NCBI RefSeq assembly: GCF_002257705.1
Contig: NZ_LSLK01000060.1
Location: 1-64,000, forward strand
DNA length: 64,000 bases
Reading direction: 5' to 3'
Source: Sporomusa silvacetica DSM 10669
Lineage (GTDB): Bacteria > Bacillota > Negativicutes > Sporomusales > Sporomusaceae
Of this stretch, positions 24,992-34,094 are shown one piece after another. The position numbers and the translations under genes are program-made. The notes beneath the pieces are model-generated. The model was not told the DNA's origin, searched no databases, and saw only the letters and a list, made by a program, of their open reading frames with translations. Position 1 is the stretch's first letter; every line of letters begins with the position of its first letter.

Positions 24992-26452
24992 CTAAACCTC
25001 CCCCAGCGGCGCAAAACGCGTATGATAATCGTTAGCCTGTTCGAAGGCATAAGCCGCCTGAATAATGGTGGCTTCGGCCAGCGGTTTGCCGATAATCTGC
25101 ATACCTACAGGCAGACCCGCTACAAAACCACAAGGGATGGATATCCCCGGCAGACCAGCCAGGTTAATGGGAATGGTGCAGATATCCTGCAAGTACATGG
25201 CCAGCGGATCACTGAGTTCGCCGATTTTGAAAGCCGTTGTCGGCGCTGTTGGCGTAATAAGTATATCAACTTCGGCAAAGGCTTTATCAAAGTCCTGTTT
25301 GACTAATGTCCGTACTTGCAGCGCTTTGAGATAGTAAGCATCATAATAGCCTGAACTCAAGGCATAGGTGCCAAGCATGATGCGGCGCTTAACCTCGGGG
25401 CCAAAGCCCTCACTGCGGGTCTTTTTGTACATCTCAATAATATCATTACCTGGCGCACGATGGCCAAAACCTACTCCATCATACCGAGCCAGGTTGGAGC
25501 TGGCTTCTGCCGGAGCAATGAGGTAATAGGCTGGCAGGGCATATTCGGTGTGCGGCAGGGATACTTCCTTAACTTCAGCGCCCATAGCGGTTAGCTGGTC
25601 AATAGCCCTTTTGATGGAAGCGGCAACTTCCGGCTGAATACCAGCGCCGAAATATTCTTTGGGCAAACCAATTTTAAGCCCCTTAACATCCTGTACCAAT
25701 GCTTTGGTATAGTCAGGCGTCTCAGCATTAATCGAAGTAGAATCTTTAGCATCATACCCGGCAATCGCGTTAAGCACAAGGGCACTGTCAGTCACATCCC
25801 GGGTAATGGGGCCAAGTTGATCTAGTGATGAAGCATAAGCAACCAGGCCATAGCGGGATACGCGGCCATAGGTTGGCTTGAGACCGACATTGCCACAGTA
25901 GGCAGCCGGCTGACGGATAGAACCGCCGGTGTCTGAGCCAAGCGCCCAGATAGCTTGGCCTGCCGCCACCGACGAGGCCGAACCGCCACTTGAACCGCCA
26001 GGAACCCGCTCGGTGTCCCAAGGGTTATGAGTAACAAAAAAGCCCGAGTTCTCGGTAGAGCCGCCCATGGCAAATTCATCACAATTGGCTTTGCCTGTCA
26101 GGACAGCATCCTGGGCCGCCAGCTTGTCTACCACAGTAGCATTATAAGGCGGGACAAAGTTAGCCAAAATTTTGGACGCGCAGGTAGTCTTAATACCTTT
26201 GGTGCAAATATTATCTTTCAGGGCTCCAGGGATACCAGCCAGCGGTGCAATCGCTTCACCACGCATGATTTTGGCATCAACAGCGGTTGCCTGAGCCATT
26301 GCTTGCTCCCTGGTCTCTGTTATGTATGAATGTATCAGGGGTTCGACAGCGTCTGTCCGGGCAAATACGGACTTTGCCAGTTCGACGGCTGATATGTCTT
26401 TTTTAACAAGCATGCCATGTAGGGCATGCACAGTGTGTTTAAATAATTCCAC
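24992..26452 (-). CDS. gatA: Aspartyl/glutamyl-tRNA amidotransferase subunit A
   Basis: A 486-residue amidase-signature protein. The triad is visible: Lys in GALKDNICTKG, Ser in GGSSGGSASSVAAG, and Ser in GSDTGGSIRQPAAYCG. It releases ammonia from glutamine for transamidation by GatB. I start at GTG 26452 with GGAGG just upstream; the frame reaches 26467. It is between gatC and gatB. Confidence 0.98.
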   Translation of the reverse strand: MELFKHTVHALHGMLVKKDISAVELAKSVFARTDAVEPLIHSYITETREQAMAQATAVDAKIMRGEAIAPLAGIPGALKDNICTKGIKTTCASKILANFVPPYNATVVDKLAAQDAVLTGKANCDEFAMGGSTENSGFFVTHNPWDTERVPGGSSGGSASSVAAGQAIWALGSDTGGSIRQPAAYCGNVGLKPTYGRVSRYGLVAYASSLDQLGPITRDVTDSALVLNAIAGYDAKDSTSINAETPDYTKALVQDVKGLKIGLPKEYFGAGIQPEVAASIKRAIDQLTAMGAEVKEVSLPHTEYALPAYYLIAPAEASSNLARYDGVGFGHRAPGNDIIEMYKKTRSEGFGPEVKRRIMLGTYALSSGYYDAYYLKALQVRTLVKQDFDKAFAEVDILITPTAPTTAFKIGELSDPLAMYLQDICTIPINLAGLPGISIPCGFVAGLPVGMQIIGKPLAEATIIQAAYAFEQANDYHTRFAPLGEV

Positions 26453-26471
26453 GGTATCAACCTCCAATCGC

Positions 26472-26762
26472 TTAGCCTTCCATTACTTTCGGTACCTTGA
26501 AATAGCCGTCCTCTACCTCTGGTGCATTGGACAGGGCTAGTTCCTGCGGCAAAGATGGCTTAACTTCATCAGGCCGCATTACGTTTTTCAGTTGCAAAAC
26601 GTGGGCCGTCGGCTCAATGCCTTTTGTATCAAGCTTATTGAGGACATCAACGTATTCTAAGATGGCGTTGAGCTGGCTGGAATAAGCCTCTAATTCCTCG
26701 GCAGTCATCTCCAGACGAGACAATAGGGCCACGTTTTCAACATCTTGGCGGTTTATTTTCAT
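26472..26762 (-). CDS. gatC: Aspartyl/glutamyl-tRNA amidotransferase subunit C
   Basis: A 96-residue protein with the usual GatC form: a helical N-terminus VENVALLSRLEMTAEELEAY and the belt-like C-terminus ending FKVPKVMEG. It stabilises the GatA-GatB complex. The ATG at 26762 is the only good start. It precedes gatA by 19 bases and follows ligA by about 55. Confidence 0.97.
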   Translation of the reverse strand: MKINRQDVENVALLSRLEMTAEELEAYSSQLNAILEYVDVLNKLDTKGIEPTAHVLQLKNVMRPDEVKPSLPQELALSNAPEVEDGYFKVPKVMEG

Positions 26763-26817
26763 AATCTCACCTTCCTAAAAGCAAAATGTGCCAATATTTT
26801 CAATAACAGATATTATA

Positions 26818-28848
26818 TCATGCCTCAGGCTTTTGTACCAGCACCAGAAACTCTTCTTCAGTTAAGACCGGGATACCAAGTTCATTCGCTTTATCCAGCT
26901 TACTGCCGGCTTCTGCGCCTGCCAAAACATAGCTGGTCTTTTTACTGACTGCTGAAGATACTTTCCCGCCACAGGCAGCGATGAGGGCCTCAGCCTCCTT
27001 GCGAGCCATAGACAGTGTGCCTGTGAGCACAAAGGTTTTACCGGCCAGTTCCTGACTGGCGGCTGTTTGGCGTTCCTCTGTCAACTTTACGCCTACGGCT
27101 TTTAGCTTTTCTATATAAGCCAGGTTCGCCGCATTGGCAAAATAGCTGACAACACTTTCCGCAATTTTGGGACCGATTTCGTCAATTGCTATAAGTTCCT
27201 CCACACCCGCAGCTGCCAAGATGTCAATATCGCCATAGTGCCTGGCAAGAATGGCTGAAGCTTTAGCACCAACGTAGCGTATTCCCAGGCCAAATAGCGC
27301 TCTGCCTAAGCCTGCTTGTTTACTGGCAGCAATGGCTTCCACCAGATTGGCGGCTGATTTTCCCCCCATACGTTCCACGGCAGCCAGGGGGCCGGGCTGT
27401 AGGCTATACAAATCAGCCGCATCCTTAATCAAACCGGCGTCCAGCAAGCTAACGATGACAGCCGGTCCCAATCCGTCAATATTCATGGCATTGCGGGAAA
27501 CAAAGTGGATAAGACCTTCTCTTAGCAGCGCCGGACAGTAGGGATTGACGCATTTGTGGGCTACTTCGCCTGACTCACGCACAATAGGCTTGCAACATTC
27601 CGGACAGACGGACGGCATGACAAACATCCGTTCGCTGCCTGTACGGCGGTTGGTAACAACAGCTACCACCTCGGGGATAATTTCTCCCGCTTTATGGACA
27701 ATGACCGTATCGCCAATGCGAATGTCTTTTTCTGCAATATAGTCAGCGTTATGAAGGGTAGCCCGGCTGACTGTAGTCCCCGCCAGTCTAACAGGCCTAA
27801 GTTCGGCAGTTGGTGTCAGCGCCCCAGTGCGTCCTACCCGCACGACGATATCCTCGATAACGGTAGCCGCCTGCTCGGCCGGAAATTTATAGGCAATGGC
27901 CCAGCGCGGATCTTTGGCTGTTGAACCTAACGCGTGCTGGCTAGCCAGGCTATTAACCTTAAAGACCACCCCATCAATGTCATATGGCAAGTCAACCCGC
28001 TTTTCCGCCCAGCTTTCGCAGTATTCAATCGCAGCCTCAATGTTGGCAAATACCCGGTAGTAGGGATTGATTTTGAACCCCAGACTCTGCAGCTTCTCAA
28101 GCATCGCCGAGTGGGTTGCTACTCCCAGCCCCTCTTCTGTACCTAAGCCATACAGAAAAATATCAAGCGCTCGTTCAGCTGTGATTTTGGAGTCAAGCTG
28201 ACGAATAGAGCCCGCGGCAGCATTCCGGGGATTGGCCATAAGCGGCTCGCCTGCGTCTTCCCGCAGTTTGTTGAGTCTGTCAAATTCTTTTCTGGGCAAA
28301 TATACTTCCCCACGCACTTCTAAGAGTGGCGGCATACTGCCAGCCGCATTCAGCACTAATGGCAGCGACCGAATGGTGCGGATGTTGGTTGTCACATCTT
28401 CGCCATATGTGCCATCACCGCGGGTTGCCCCTCTTTTCAGGCGGCCATTTTCATAAACCAGGTTCATGGCCAATCCATCAATTTTGAGCTCAACAACATA
28501 TTCTACCGCTTCACTATCCAGGCCGCTTTTTACCCTGGCGTCAAAGCTCCGCAGCTCAGCAGCAGAAAAGGCATTGCCCAAACTCAACATAGATGTCAGA
28601 TGGGCTACCCGCTCAAACCCGTCAGCCGGTGCCCCGCCCACCCGTTGGCTGGGCGAATCAGGAGTAATTAGTGAAGGGTACGCGGCTTCGATGTCAATAA
28701 GGCGCCGTAGCAGCTTATCAAACTCAGTGTCACTGATTTCCGGGTTGTCAAGAACGTAGTAACGATGGCTATGATAGTGAAGGATCTTTTTAAGCTCTTC
28801 TACTTCCTGGGCAGCGGCCGTCAAACTGGCCGGTATTGCGGTATTCAT
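26818..28848 (-). CDS. ligA: NAD-dependent DNA ligase
   Basis: A 676-residue protein, the normal LigA length. The adenylation lysine is in VVELKIDGLAMN (KxDG). Then come the OB fold (RVGRTGALTPTAELRPV), the zinc finger CPECC...HKCVNPYCPA, helix-hairpin-helix repeats, and the C-terminal BRCT (AGKTFVLTGTLSMARKEAEAL). It seals nicks in replication and repair. The ATG at 28848 follows GGGGG. It is the first gene of the minus-strand ligA-gatC-gatA-gatB series, downstream of pcrA. Confidence 0.98.
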   Translation of the reverse strand: MNTAIPASLTAAAQEVEELKKILHYHSHRYYVLDNPEISDTEFDKLLRRLIDIEAAYPSLITPDSPSQRVGGAPADGFERVAHLTSMLSLGNAFSAAELRSFDARVKSGLDSEAVEYVVELKIDGLAMNLVYENGRLKRGATRGDGTYGEDVTTNIRTIRSLPLVLNAAGSMPPLLEVRGEVYLPRKEFDRLNKLREDAGEPLMANPRNAAAGSIRQLDSKITAERALDIFLYGLGTEEGLGVATHSAMLEKLQSLGFKINPYYRVFANIEAAIEYCESWAEKRVDLPYDIDGVVFKVNSLASQHALGSTAKDPRWAIAYKFPAEQAATVIEDIVVRVGRTGALTPTAELRPVRLAGTTVSRATLHNADYIAEKDIRIGDTVIVHKAGEIIPEVVAVVTNRRTGSERMFVMPSVCPECCKPIVRESGEVAHKCVNPYCPALLREGLIHFVSRNAMNIDGLGPAVIVSLLDAGLIKDAADLYSLQPGPLAAVERMGGKSAANLVEAIAASKQAGLGRALFGLGIRYVGAKASAILARHYGDIDILAAAGVEELIAIDEIGPKIAESVVSYFANAANLAYIEKLKAVGVKLTEERQTAASQELAGKTFVLTGTLSMARKEAEALIAACGGKVSSAVSKKTSYVLAGAEAGSKLDKANELGIPVLTEEEFLVLVQKPEA

Positions 28849-28869
28849 GTCATAACCCCCGAAAGACAA

Positions 28870-29102
28870 TTTGTCCGATGACTAACTCGCTCTAAGACTC
28901 CCAGCTTCATCTCATTAACAACCTGTAATCCCTGTCCTTGACGGCCAGGGAACAGGTTGTAAAATTCGAAATAAGTTCGCTCTAAGGGTCTCCGGACCCA
29001 AGGCTTACTTATACAAGTGGGAATTAAAAGCGATTAAGTCCCTGGATAAGGGCGACTAACCTTCAGATGGGGTTAAAACTCACACCTGAAGCTAAGTCTA
29101 CT
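28870..29102. repeat. Structured intergenic stretch between pcrA and ligA
   Basis: No ORF is supported. Several inverted repeats are packed here: ACAACCTG...CAGGTTGT with an inner CCCTG...CAGGG (28919-28959), GGGTC-TCCG-GACCC (28986-28999), and CTTCAG...CTGAAG (29061-29092). A 10-base core TCGCTCTAAG is repeated at 28886 and 28976. It may be a structured RNA leader or a dispersed palindromic repeat. Confidence 0.45.
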
Positions 29103-31328
29103 TTACACTCTGCTGATCGGTGCCATCTGGGCCACCAGCTTTTTGATACCTTCATTAGGAAAAGCAATGTTTAGCTGCATATTGCTGCCGCTGCCGGTAA
29201 CAGCGACAATAGTGCCTGTACCCCATTTAGCGTGATACACCTTTTCGCCTGCTTTCCAGTCGACGCTTTGAGGTTTAGCCGGATTTTGCACCATACCTTT
29301 GAGCAGAGTCAGCTCAGGTTTGTTTACTATAGCCCCGGGCGGCATGGTGACACTTGTTGGACGACTGATTTGCACAGATGATAAGGGATTAGGCCGCTTG
29401 GGTGCATACTTCTCAATAAGTTCAGGCGGAATCTCGTCAAGAAAACGGGAGGGTGAATAGCATACAATATTACCATAAATCATGCGCTGACGGGCATTGG
29501 ATATATATAGCTTACGCTTCGCCCTGGTAATTCCAACATAGCATAGGCGGCGCTCTTCCTCAACTTCATGCTCATCCATAAGGGTCCGAACATGGGGAAA
29601 GATTCCCTCTTCCAGACCAGCCAGGAATACCATGGGAAACTCCAGTCCTTTGGCCGAGTGCAAAGTCATGACCGTAACCTGATCATCCCCCTCTTCTGAC
29701 TTGTCGCTATCAGTTAGCAGCGATACATGACTCAAGAAGTTTTCCAGCGTGTTATCCTCTTCATTTTCCGCGAACTTTTTGGCATCACTGACAAGTTCTT
29801 TCAGGTTTTCAATGCGGTTAGGTGCCAACGGATCATCATCGCTTTCCAGTTCAGCTAAATATCCAGAATCACGCATTACTTTATCTACCAGTTCAGCAAC
29901 TGGTAATGTATTCTGGCAAGCCATCAGATTAAAGATGAGTTCAGCCAGCTTTTCTAACTGATGCTTGGCGCGGGCGGTTAGGCCTGGCACCAAATCAGGA
30001 TTAGACACAGCGTCAAACAACGGCACATTATTTTTTGCAGCATATTCGGCTAGATGCCTGATGGTGGTGTCACCAATTCCCCGGCGCGGCACATTGATAA
30101 TACGCAGCAAGCCGATAGCATCTGCCGGATTGAACAGAACTTTAATATAGGCCATAATGTCTTTTATCTCTTTACGGTCATAGAACCTAAGTCCACCCAC
30201 CATGGTGTAGGGAATAGCGGCATTGCGCAAGGCTTCTTCCAGTACCCGTGACTGAGCATTTGTTCTGTACAGGATGGCTATATCTTTGTAGGGTGTACGG
30301 TAAACCGTATTGAGCTTAATAACATTATCGGCAATATAGCGGGCTTCGTCCCGCTCATCAACCGCTAGGTAGTGGGTTATTGCCTCCCCTGCTTGATTAT
30401 CTGTCCAGAGTGACTTAGGCTTGCGATTGCTATTATTCTCAATAACCGCATTAGCAGCATCCAAAATTATTTGGGTGGAACGGTAATTTTGTTCAAGTTT
30501 AATGACCTTGGCCTCAGGGTAATCGCTTTCAAAATCCATGATATTCTTAATATCCGCCCCTCGCCAGCCATAGATGCTCTGATCAATATCGCCTACAACG
30601 CAGATGTTACGGGACTTGGCCGCCAGTGTCCGCGCGAGCAGATACTGGGCCCTATTGGTATCCTGGTATTCGTCAATCAAAATATAGTGAAACTTATCCT
30701 GATATTTTTCCCGGACTGTGGGATTATATTCCAACAGCTCTACTGCCAACATCAGCAGATCATCAAAATCAAGGGCATTATTGGCTTTCAGCTTGCTCTG
30801 GTACAATTTATACACTTCGGCTACCCTAAGGTTATAAAAGTTGTCAGCCTGGGTGGTAAATTCCCGCACATCCTGCAACGCGTTTTTGGCATTAGAGATG
30901 GTAGATTGCACACCATTTGGCGTAAACTGTTTTTCGTCCAGGTTAAGCTCTTTCAAACAGCCTTTAATGACTGACTGGGAATCGCTGGCATCGTAGATAA
31001 CAAAATTCCGGGTATAGCCGCCCAGGTTTTCGATTTCCATCCGCAAAAACTTAGCACAAAAGGCGTGAAACGTACTTAGCCAAATGTCTTTGGCAACATG
31101 ACCAACTATACCGGCTACCCGCTCTTTCATTTCAGCAGCCGCTTTGTTGGTAAATGTAATAGCCAGAATATTATACGGCGCCACTCCCTGGGCCAGCAGA
31201 TTGGCAATCCGGCTGGTTAATACCTTAGTTTTGCCTGACCCGGCCCCTGCCATGATTAACAGCGGTCCGTTCATATAGGCGACAGCTTCCTGCTGCGCCG
31301 GATTCAGACGGTCAAAAATATTTTGCAT
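29103..31328 (-). CDS. pcrA: ATP-dependent DNA helicase PcrA/UvrD
   Basis: A 741-residue superfamily 1A helicase. Motif I is AGAGSGKTKVLTSRI; motif II is ILIDEYQDTNRAQY; motif III is GDIDQSIYGWRGAD; motif IV is LEQNYRSTQ; motifs V and VI are TLHSAKGLEFPMVFLAG and VGITRAKRKLYIS. The C-terminus has the PcrA-type tail ending WGTGTIVAVTG. It unwinds DNA in repair and removes RecA or RNA polymerase. The start at 31328 is ATG; AGGAAGC lies upstream. Confidence 0.97.
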   Translation of the reverse strand: MQNIFDRLNPAQQEAVAYMNGPLLIMAGAGSGKTKVLTSRIANLLAQGVAPYNILAITFTNKAAAEMKERVAGIVGHVAKDIWLSTFHAFCAKFLRMEIENLGGYTRNFVIYDASDSQSVIKGCLKELNLDEKQFTPNGVQSTISNAKNALQDVREFTTQADNFYNLRVAEVYKLYQSKLKANNALDFDDLLMLAVELLEYNPTVREKYQDKFHYILIDEYQDTNRAQYLLARTLAAKSRNICVVGDIDQSIYGWRGADIKNIMDFESDYPEAKVIKLEQNYRSTQIILDAANAVIENNSNRKPKSLWTDNQAGEAITHYLAVDERDEARYIADNVIKLNTVYRTPYKDIAILYRTNAQSRVLEEALRNAAIPYTMVGGLRFYDRKEIKDIMAYIKVLFNPADAIGLLRIINVPRRGIGDTTIRHLAEYAAKNNVPLFDAVSNPDLVPGLTARAKHQLEKLAELIFNLMACQNTLPVAELVDKVMRDSGYLAELESDDDPLAPNRIENLKELVSDAKKFAENEEDNTLENFLSHVSLLTDSDKSEEGDDQVTVMTLHSAKGLEFPMVFLAGLEEGIFPHVRTLMDEHEVEEERRLCYVGITRAKRKLYISNARQRMIYGNIVCYSPSRFLDEIPPELIEKYAPKRPNPLSSVQISRPTSVTMPPGAIVNKPELTLLKGMVQNPAKPQSVDWKAGEKVYHAKWGTGTIVAVTGSGSNMQLNIAFPNEGIKKLVAQMAPISRV

Positions 31329-31451
31329 AGCTTCCTCCGTATGTTAAGTAGGTTAAACATGAATATTTTCTCCATATATTTGCCTTTTCCTGTTGATTGA
31401 CAGAAAAAATAAGAGCCTGTACCTACAGACTCTTGAAATTCTTACTTTTCA

Positions 31452-31685
31452 TTAATATGCTTGCACAAGCTTTACACCCTTTTGCAGCATCACTATGCCT
31501 TTGGCTCCCAGTATTTCGACAGCCCTGTCAACATCCTGTTCACTGACTTGCGCTGCTAACCCCTCACAGGAAGCGCTTAATTCGCGGGGTACAGGTACAA
31601 GCTCAGCAATGATACTCTGCTCTTTTAAGATTTTTTTGGCCCTAAAAGCATGATAGACTGATGGAAATGTAATTACACAATTCAT
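31452..31685 (-). CDS. DUF3343 family protein
   Basis: A 77-residue protein. NCVITFPSVYHAFRAKKILKE then VPVPRELSASCEGLAAQV is typical of DUF3343, a ferredoxin-fold-like small family that accompanies YedE/TusA-like genes. The conserved cysteine is in SASCEG. Biochemical function is not known; its constant pairing with sulfur and selenium carrier genes suggests a role in their handling. It follows the TusA-like gene by 41 bases. Confidence 0.85.
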   Translation of the reverse strand: MNCVITFPSVYHAFRAKKILKEQSIIAELVPVPRELSASCEGLAAQVSEQDVDRAVEILGAKGIVMLQKGVKLVQAY

Positions 31686-31726
31686 AGACTGACCCTTTCA
31701 TCGTATACAGCTGTACATAATCTGCT

Positions 31727-31933
31727 CTATTTGGATATGTTAATAGTATACTCACCATTTGCCTCTGAACATTCCACCCGGAAGTTCTGGGACTTGGCAA
31801 ATTTAATAATATTTTCTTTAGCTGGTGGCTCGTCAACAACAACACTGATTGTTTCAGTCCCAGCTAATGCGTCTTTTGTCCTGATGAGTGGTATCGGGCA
31901 ACTTAACCCTCTCAAATCAAGAGTATTCGCCAT
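31727..31933 (-). CDS. TusA/YedF-type sulfurtransferase-like protein
   Basis: A 68-residue TusA-fold protein. LDLRGLSCPIPLIRTKDAL contains the CPxP motif with the reactive cysteine. It is a persulfide or selenosulfide carrier by family. Full-length clostridial YedF also has a DsrE-like domain, which is absent here. The ATG at 31933 has AAAGGAG upstream and is 6 bases from the stop of yedE, so it is cotranscribed with it. Confidence 0.92.
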   Translation of the reverse strand: MANTLDLRGLSCPIPLIRTKDALAGTETISVVVDEPPAKENIIKFAKSQNFRVECSEANGEYTINISK

Positions 31934-31939
31934 AACTTA

Positions 31940-33010
31940 TCAGACTCCTTTGCTTATCGGCACAAGTTTTTCTCTATATACATAACCTAAAGCGGAAATT
32001 ACTGCAATTCCAAGCACTACGGCAATTTGTCCATTGATACCAACACCGGCAGCCGAACCAGCGGCATTAAGATTATGGGCTACACCGGCACCTGCCAGCA
32101 TGCCCAGTACACAAAACATGGCGTCTGTATTGCCTTCGCCTGCCATAATCATTTGCCGCAGCGGACAGCCACCTGCCAAAGTAGCTGCCAAACCTGTCAG
32201 GAATAGTCCGAGGAAATTCCAGATATGCATGGTATGCGCCAGTGGCTGGTTTTCAAAACCTAATTTAAAAAAGCCAAAATATAGATTGCCTGCCAAGGCA
32301 GCTAAAAACATAACTCCGTAGATTTTAAGCAACGTGGTATCGCGAATAAGCATATAATCGCGGAAACCACCACTCAGACACATGCGGGTGCGCCCAGCCA
32401 ATGCACCTGCTGCCAAGCCGGCAAGTAAACTAATGATAATGGGAGCATGCATAGAACCCGGTCCTTTAGCACTAAAGTTTAGAAAGCCAGCCCCCATACT
32501 TACAGCAATAAGCAATACCAGCGCCGCAGCCGCTGCCAGATAGCCTGTAATCTGCATGCCACCTGTATAAATATGCGCCCGTCCCAGGTTAAAGCCGCGT
32601 TTCAAAAATACCACGCCCACGCCAATACCGGCAATAAAGCCTGCCAAGGCTGTAAGGCCATTGAGGTCACCACCTGCTACCCGCAGTATGGCCCGCAGCG
32701 GACAGCCCATGAAGACCAAAGCACCGATCATCATGGCCATCCCCAATACAAATCGTAGTACAGGGTTGGAACCACCACGCGGCCTAAATTCACCGCCAAG
32801 ACGGGACAGGCCAAACGCCCCCAGGATAAAGCCGATAATTTCCGGGCGAGCATACTGCAGCGTAGCGACGCTGTGAATACCTAATGCTCCAGCAATATCC
32901 CGTAGCTGACAGGCAGCACAGAAACCATAGTTACCCGGGTTACCAAACTTGACCAGCAGCACTGCTCCTAGGCCAAATACCAAACCTGTGACAATAATTA
33001 ACCAGTTCAC
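31940..33010 (-). CDS. yedE: YedE/YeeE-type membrane transporter, putative selenium transporter
   Basis: A 356-residue protein with about nine to ten hydrophobic segments and two YeeE/YedE repeats. Each repeat has a GCPLR motif: MGCPLRAILRVAGGDLNG and GGCPLRQMIMAGEGNTDA. Its cysteines are thought to pass thiosulfate- or selenium-type species through the membrane. The start is GTG at 33010 after GAGGTGATAGG. Together with the TusA-like and DUF3343 genes it forms the YedE-type selenium cluster. Selenium rather than sulfur as the cargo is an inference from the family. Confidence 0.88.
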   Translation of the reverse strand: MNWLIIVTGLVFGLGAVLLVKFGNPGNYGFCAACQLRDIAGALGIHSVATLQYARPEIIGFILGAFGLSRLGGEFRPRGGSNPVLRFVLGMAMMIGALVFMGCPLRAILRVAGGDLNGLTALAGFIAGIGVGVVFLKRGFNLGRAHIYTGGMQITGYLAAAAALVLLIAVSMGAGFLNFSAKGPGSMHAPIIISLLAGLAAGALAGRTRMCLSGGFRDYMLIRDTTLLKIYGVMFLAALAGNLYFGFFKLGFENQPLAHTMHIWNFLGLFLTGLAATLAGGCPLRQMIMAGEGNTDAMFCVLGMLAGAGVAHNLNAAGSAAGVGINGQIAVVLGIAVISALGYVYREKLVPISKGV

Positions 33011-33167
33011 CCTATCACCTCATAGAAAATTTTATTATTACACCAATAAATATTATATATGTATAATATATATTCCTGCTAGGGTAAGACGGAAACAGGA
33101 AATTTTGTCTTCCTTTACGAATTACTACTTATAATTATGTTTTGGTATTAACAAACGAGGTGATCGC

Positions 33168-34094
33168 ATGTCTTATATTCAATCCTTAACCGTATTTTTA
33201 TATGTTGCCGAAGAAGGTAGTTTTTCTGCGGCCGCCAAAAAGTTAGAACTTACACAACCAACTGTGTCTTTTCACATTGATAATCTGGAAAAAGATTTTG
33301 GATGCCCGCTATTTACCCGGACATCCAAAGGCGTTTCTTTAACAATTTATGGCAAAAAACTTCATGAGACTACGCGGACAATCAATGGCTTGATTGCCGG
33401 CACTCACCAGGAAATTCAAGCTATGGCACAGGGTTCCGCTGGGCGGATACTACTTGGCGGCAGTACCATCCCCGCCGACTATATTTTACCGCCGTTGATT
33501 GCAAAATTTCTTAAAGACCATATTGGCCTGACTGTATCCCTGGTAACAGGTGACAGCCAGGCCATCTTAGAAAAATTCAATGCGGGTGAGATCCCCATCG
33601 CGGTAGTTGGCACTAAACCAGCGGATAATCTCATCAGCAAGCCACTTTGGCATGACACGCTGGTACTTGCCGCCCATCCCGATTTTGAAACGTACGCCCA
33701 GGCCAGCCCTGTACAAGACTGGCTGCTTTCCTTACCGTTTATTTTGCGAAAAAAATCCTCAGGCACAGCAAGAGCGGCTTTAGACGCCCTGGTCCGCTTA
33801 AATATTGACCCTGAACAGCTTAGTGTTATTATGGAAGTAGGCAGTAACCAAGCAGTAAAAGCAGCCATTCTTAACAAAATCGGAGTCGGCTTTATTTCGG
33901 CCTGGGCAGTAGAAACTGAGCTCAAATCCGGTCAACTTGTCACCCTACCGCTACCTGGTCCGGCAATCAAGCGCCAATTCTACGCTATTAGCCGTCAACC
34001 GCTGTTTCCATTCTGCCTTGAATCATTCTGGCAATACCTCATTAATCAGAATACCGCTCCGCAATTCTTACCTGATTGCGGCCACCACTCTTAG
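33168..34094 (+). CDS. LysR family transcriptional regulator
   Basis: A 308-residue LysR-type protein. The N-terminal HTH reads FLYVAEEGSFSAAAKKLELTQ and PTVSFHIDNLEKDFG. The rest is the two-lobed effector domain. The ATG at 33168 is preceded by GAGGTGATCGC. It is divergent from the yedE operon with 157 bases in between and is probably its regulator. Its last 53 bases overlap the end of the convergent REC-GGDEF gene. Confidence 0.92.
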   Translation: MSYIQSLTVFLYVAEEGSFSAAAKKLELTQPTVSFHIDNLEKDFGCPLFTRTSKGVSLTIYGKKLHETTRTINGLIAGTHQEIQAMAQGSAGRILLGGSTIPADYILPPLIAKFLKDHIGLTVSLVTGDSQAILEKFNAGEIPIAVVGTKPADNLISKPLWHDTLVLAAHPDFETYAQASPVQDWLLSLPFILRKKSSGTARAALDALVRLNIDPEQLSVIMEVGSNQAVKAAILNKIGVGFISAWAVETELKSGQLVTLPLPGPAIKRQFYAISRQPLFPFCLESFWQYLINQNTAPQFLPDCGHHS

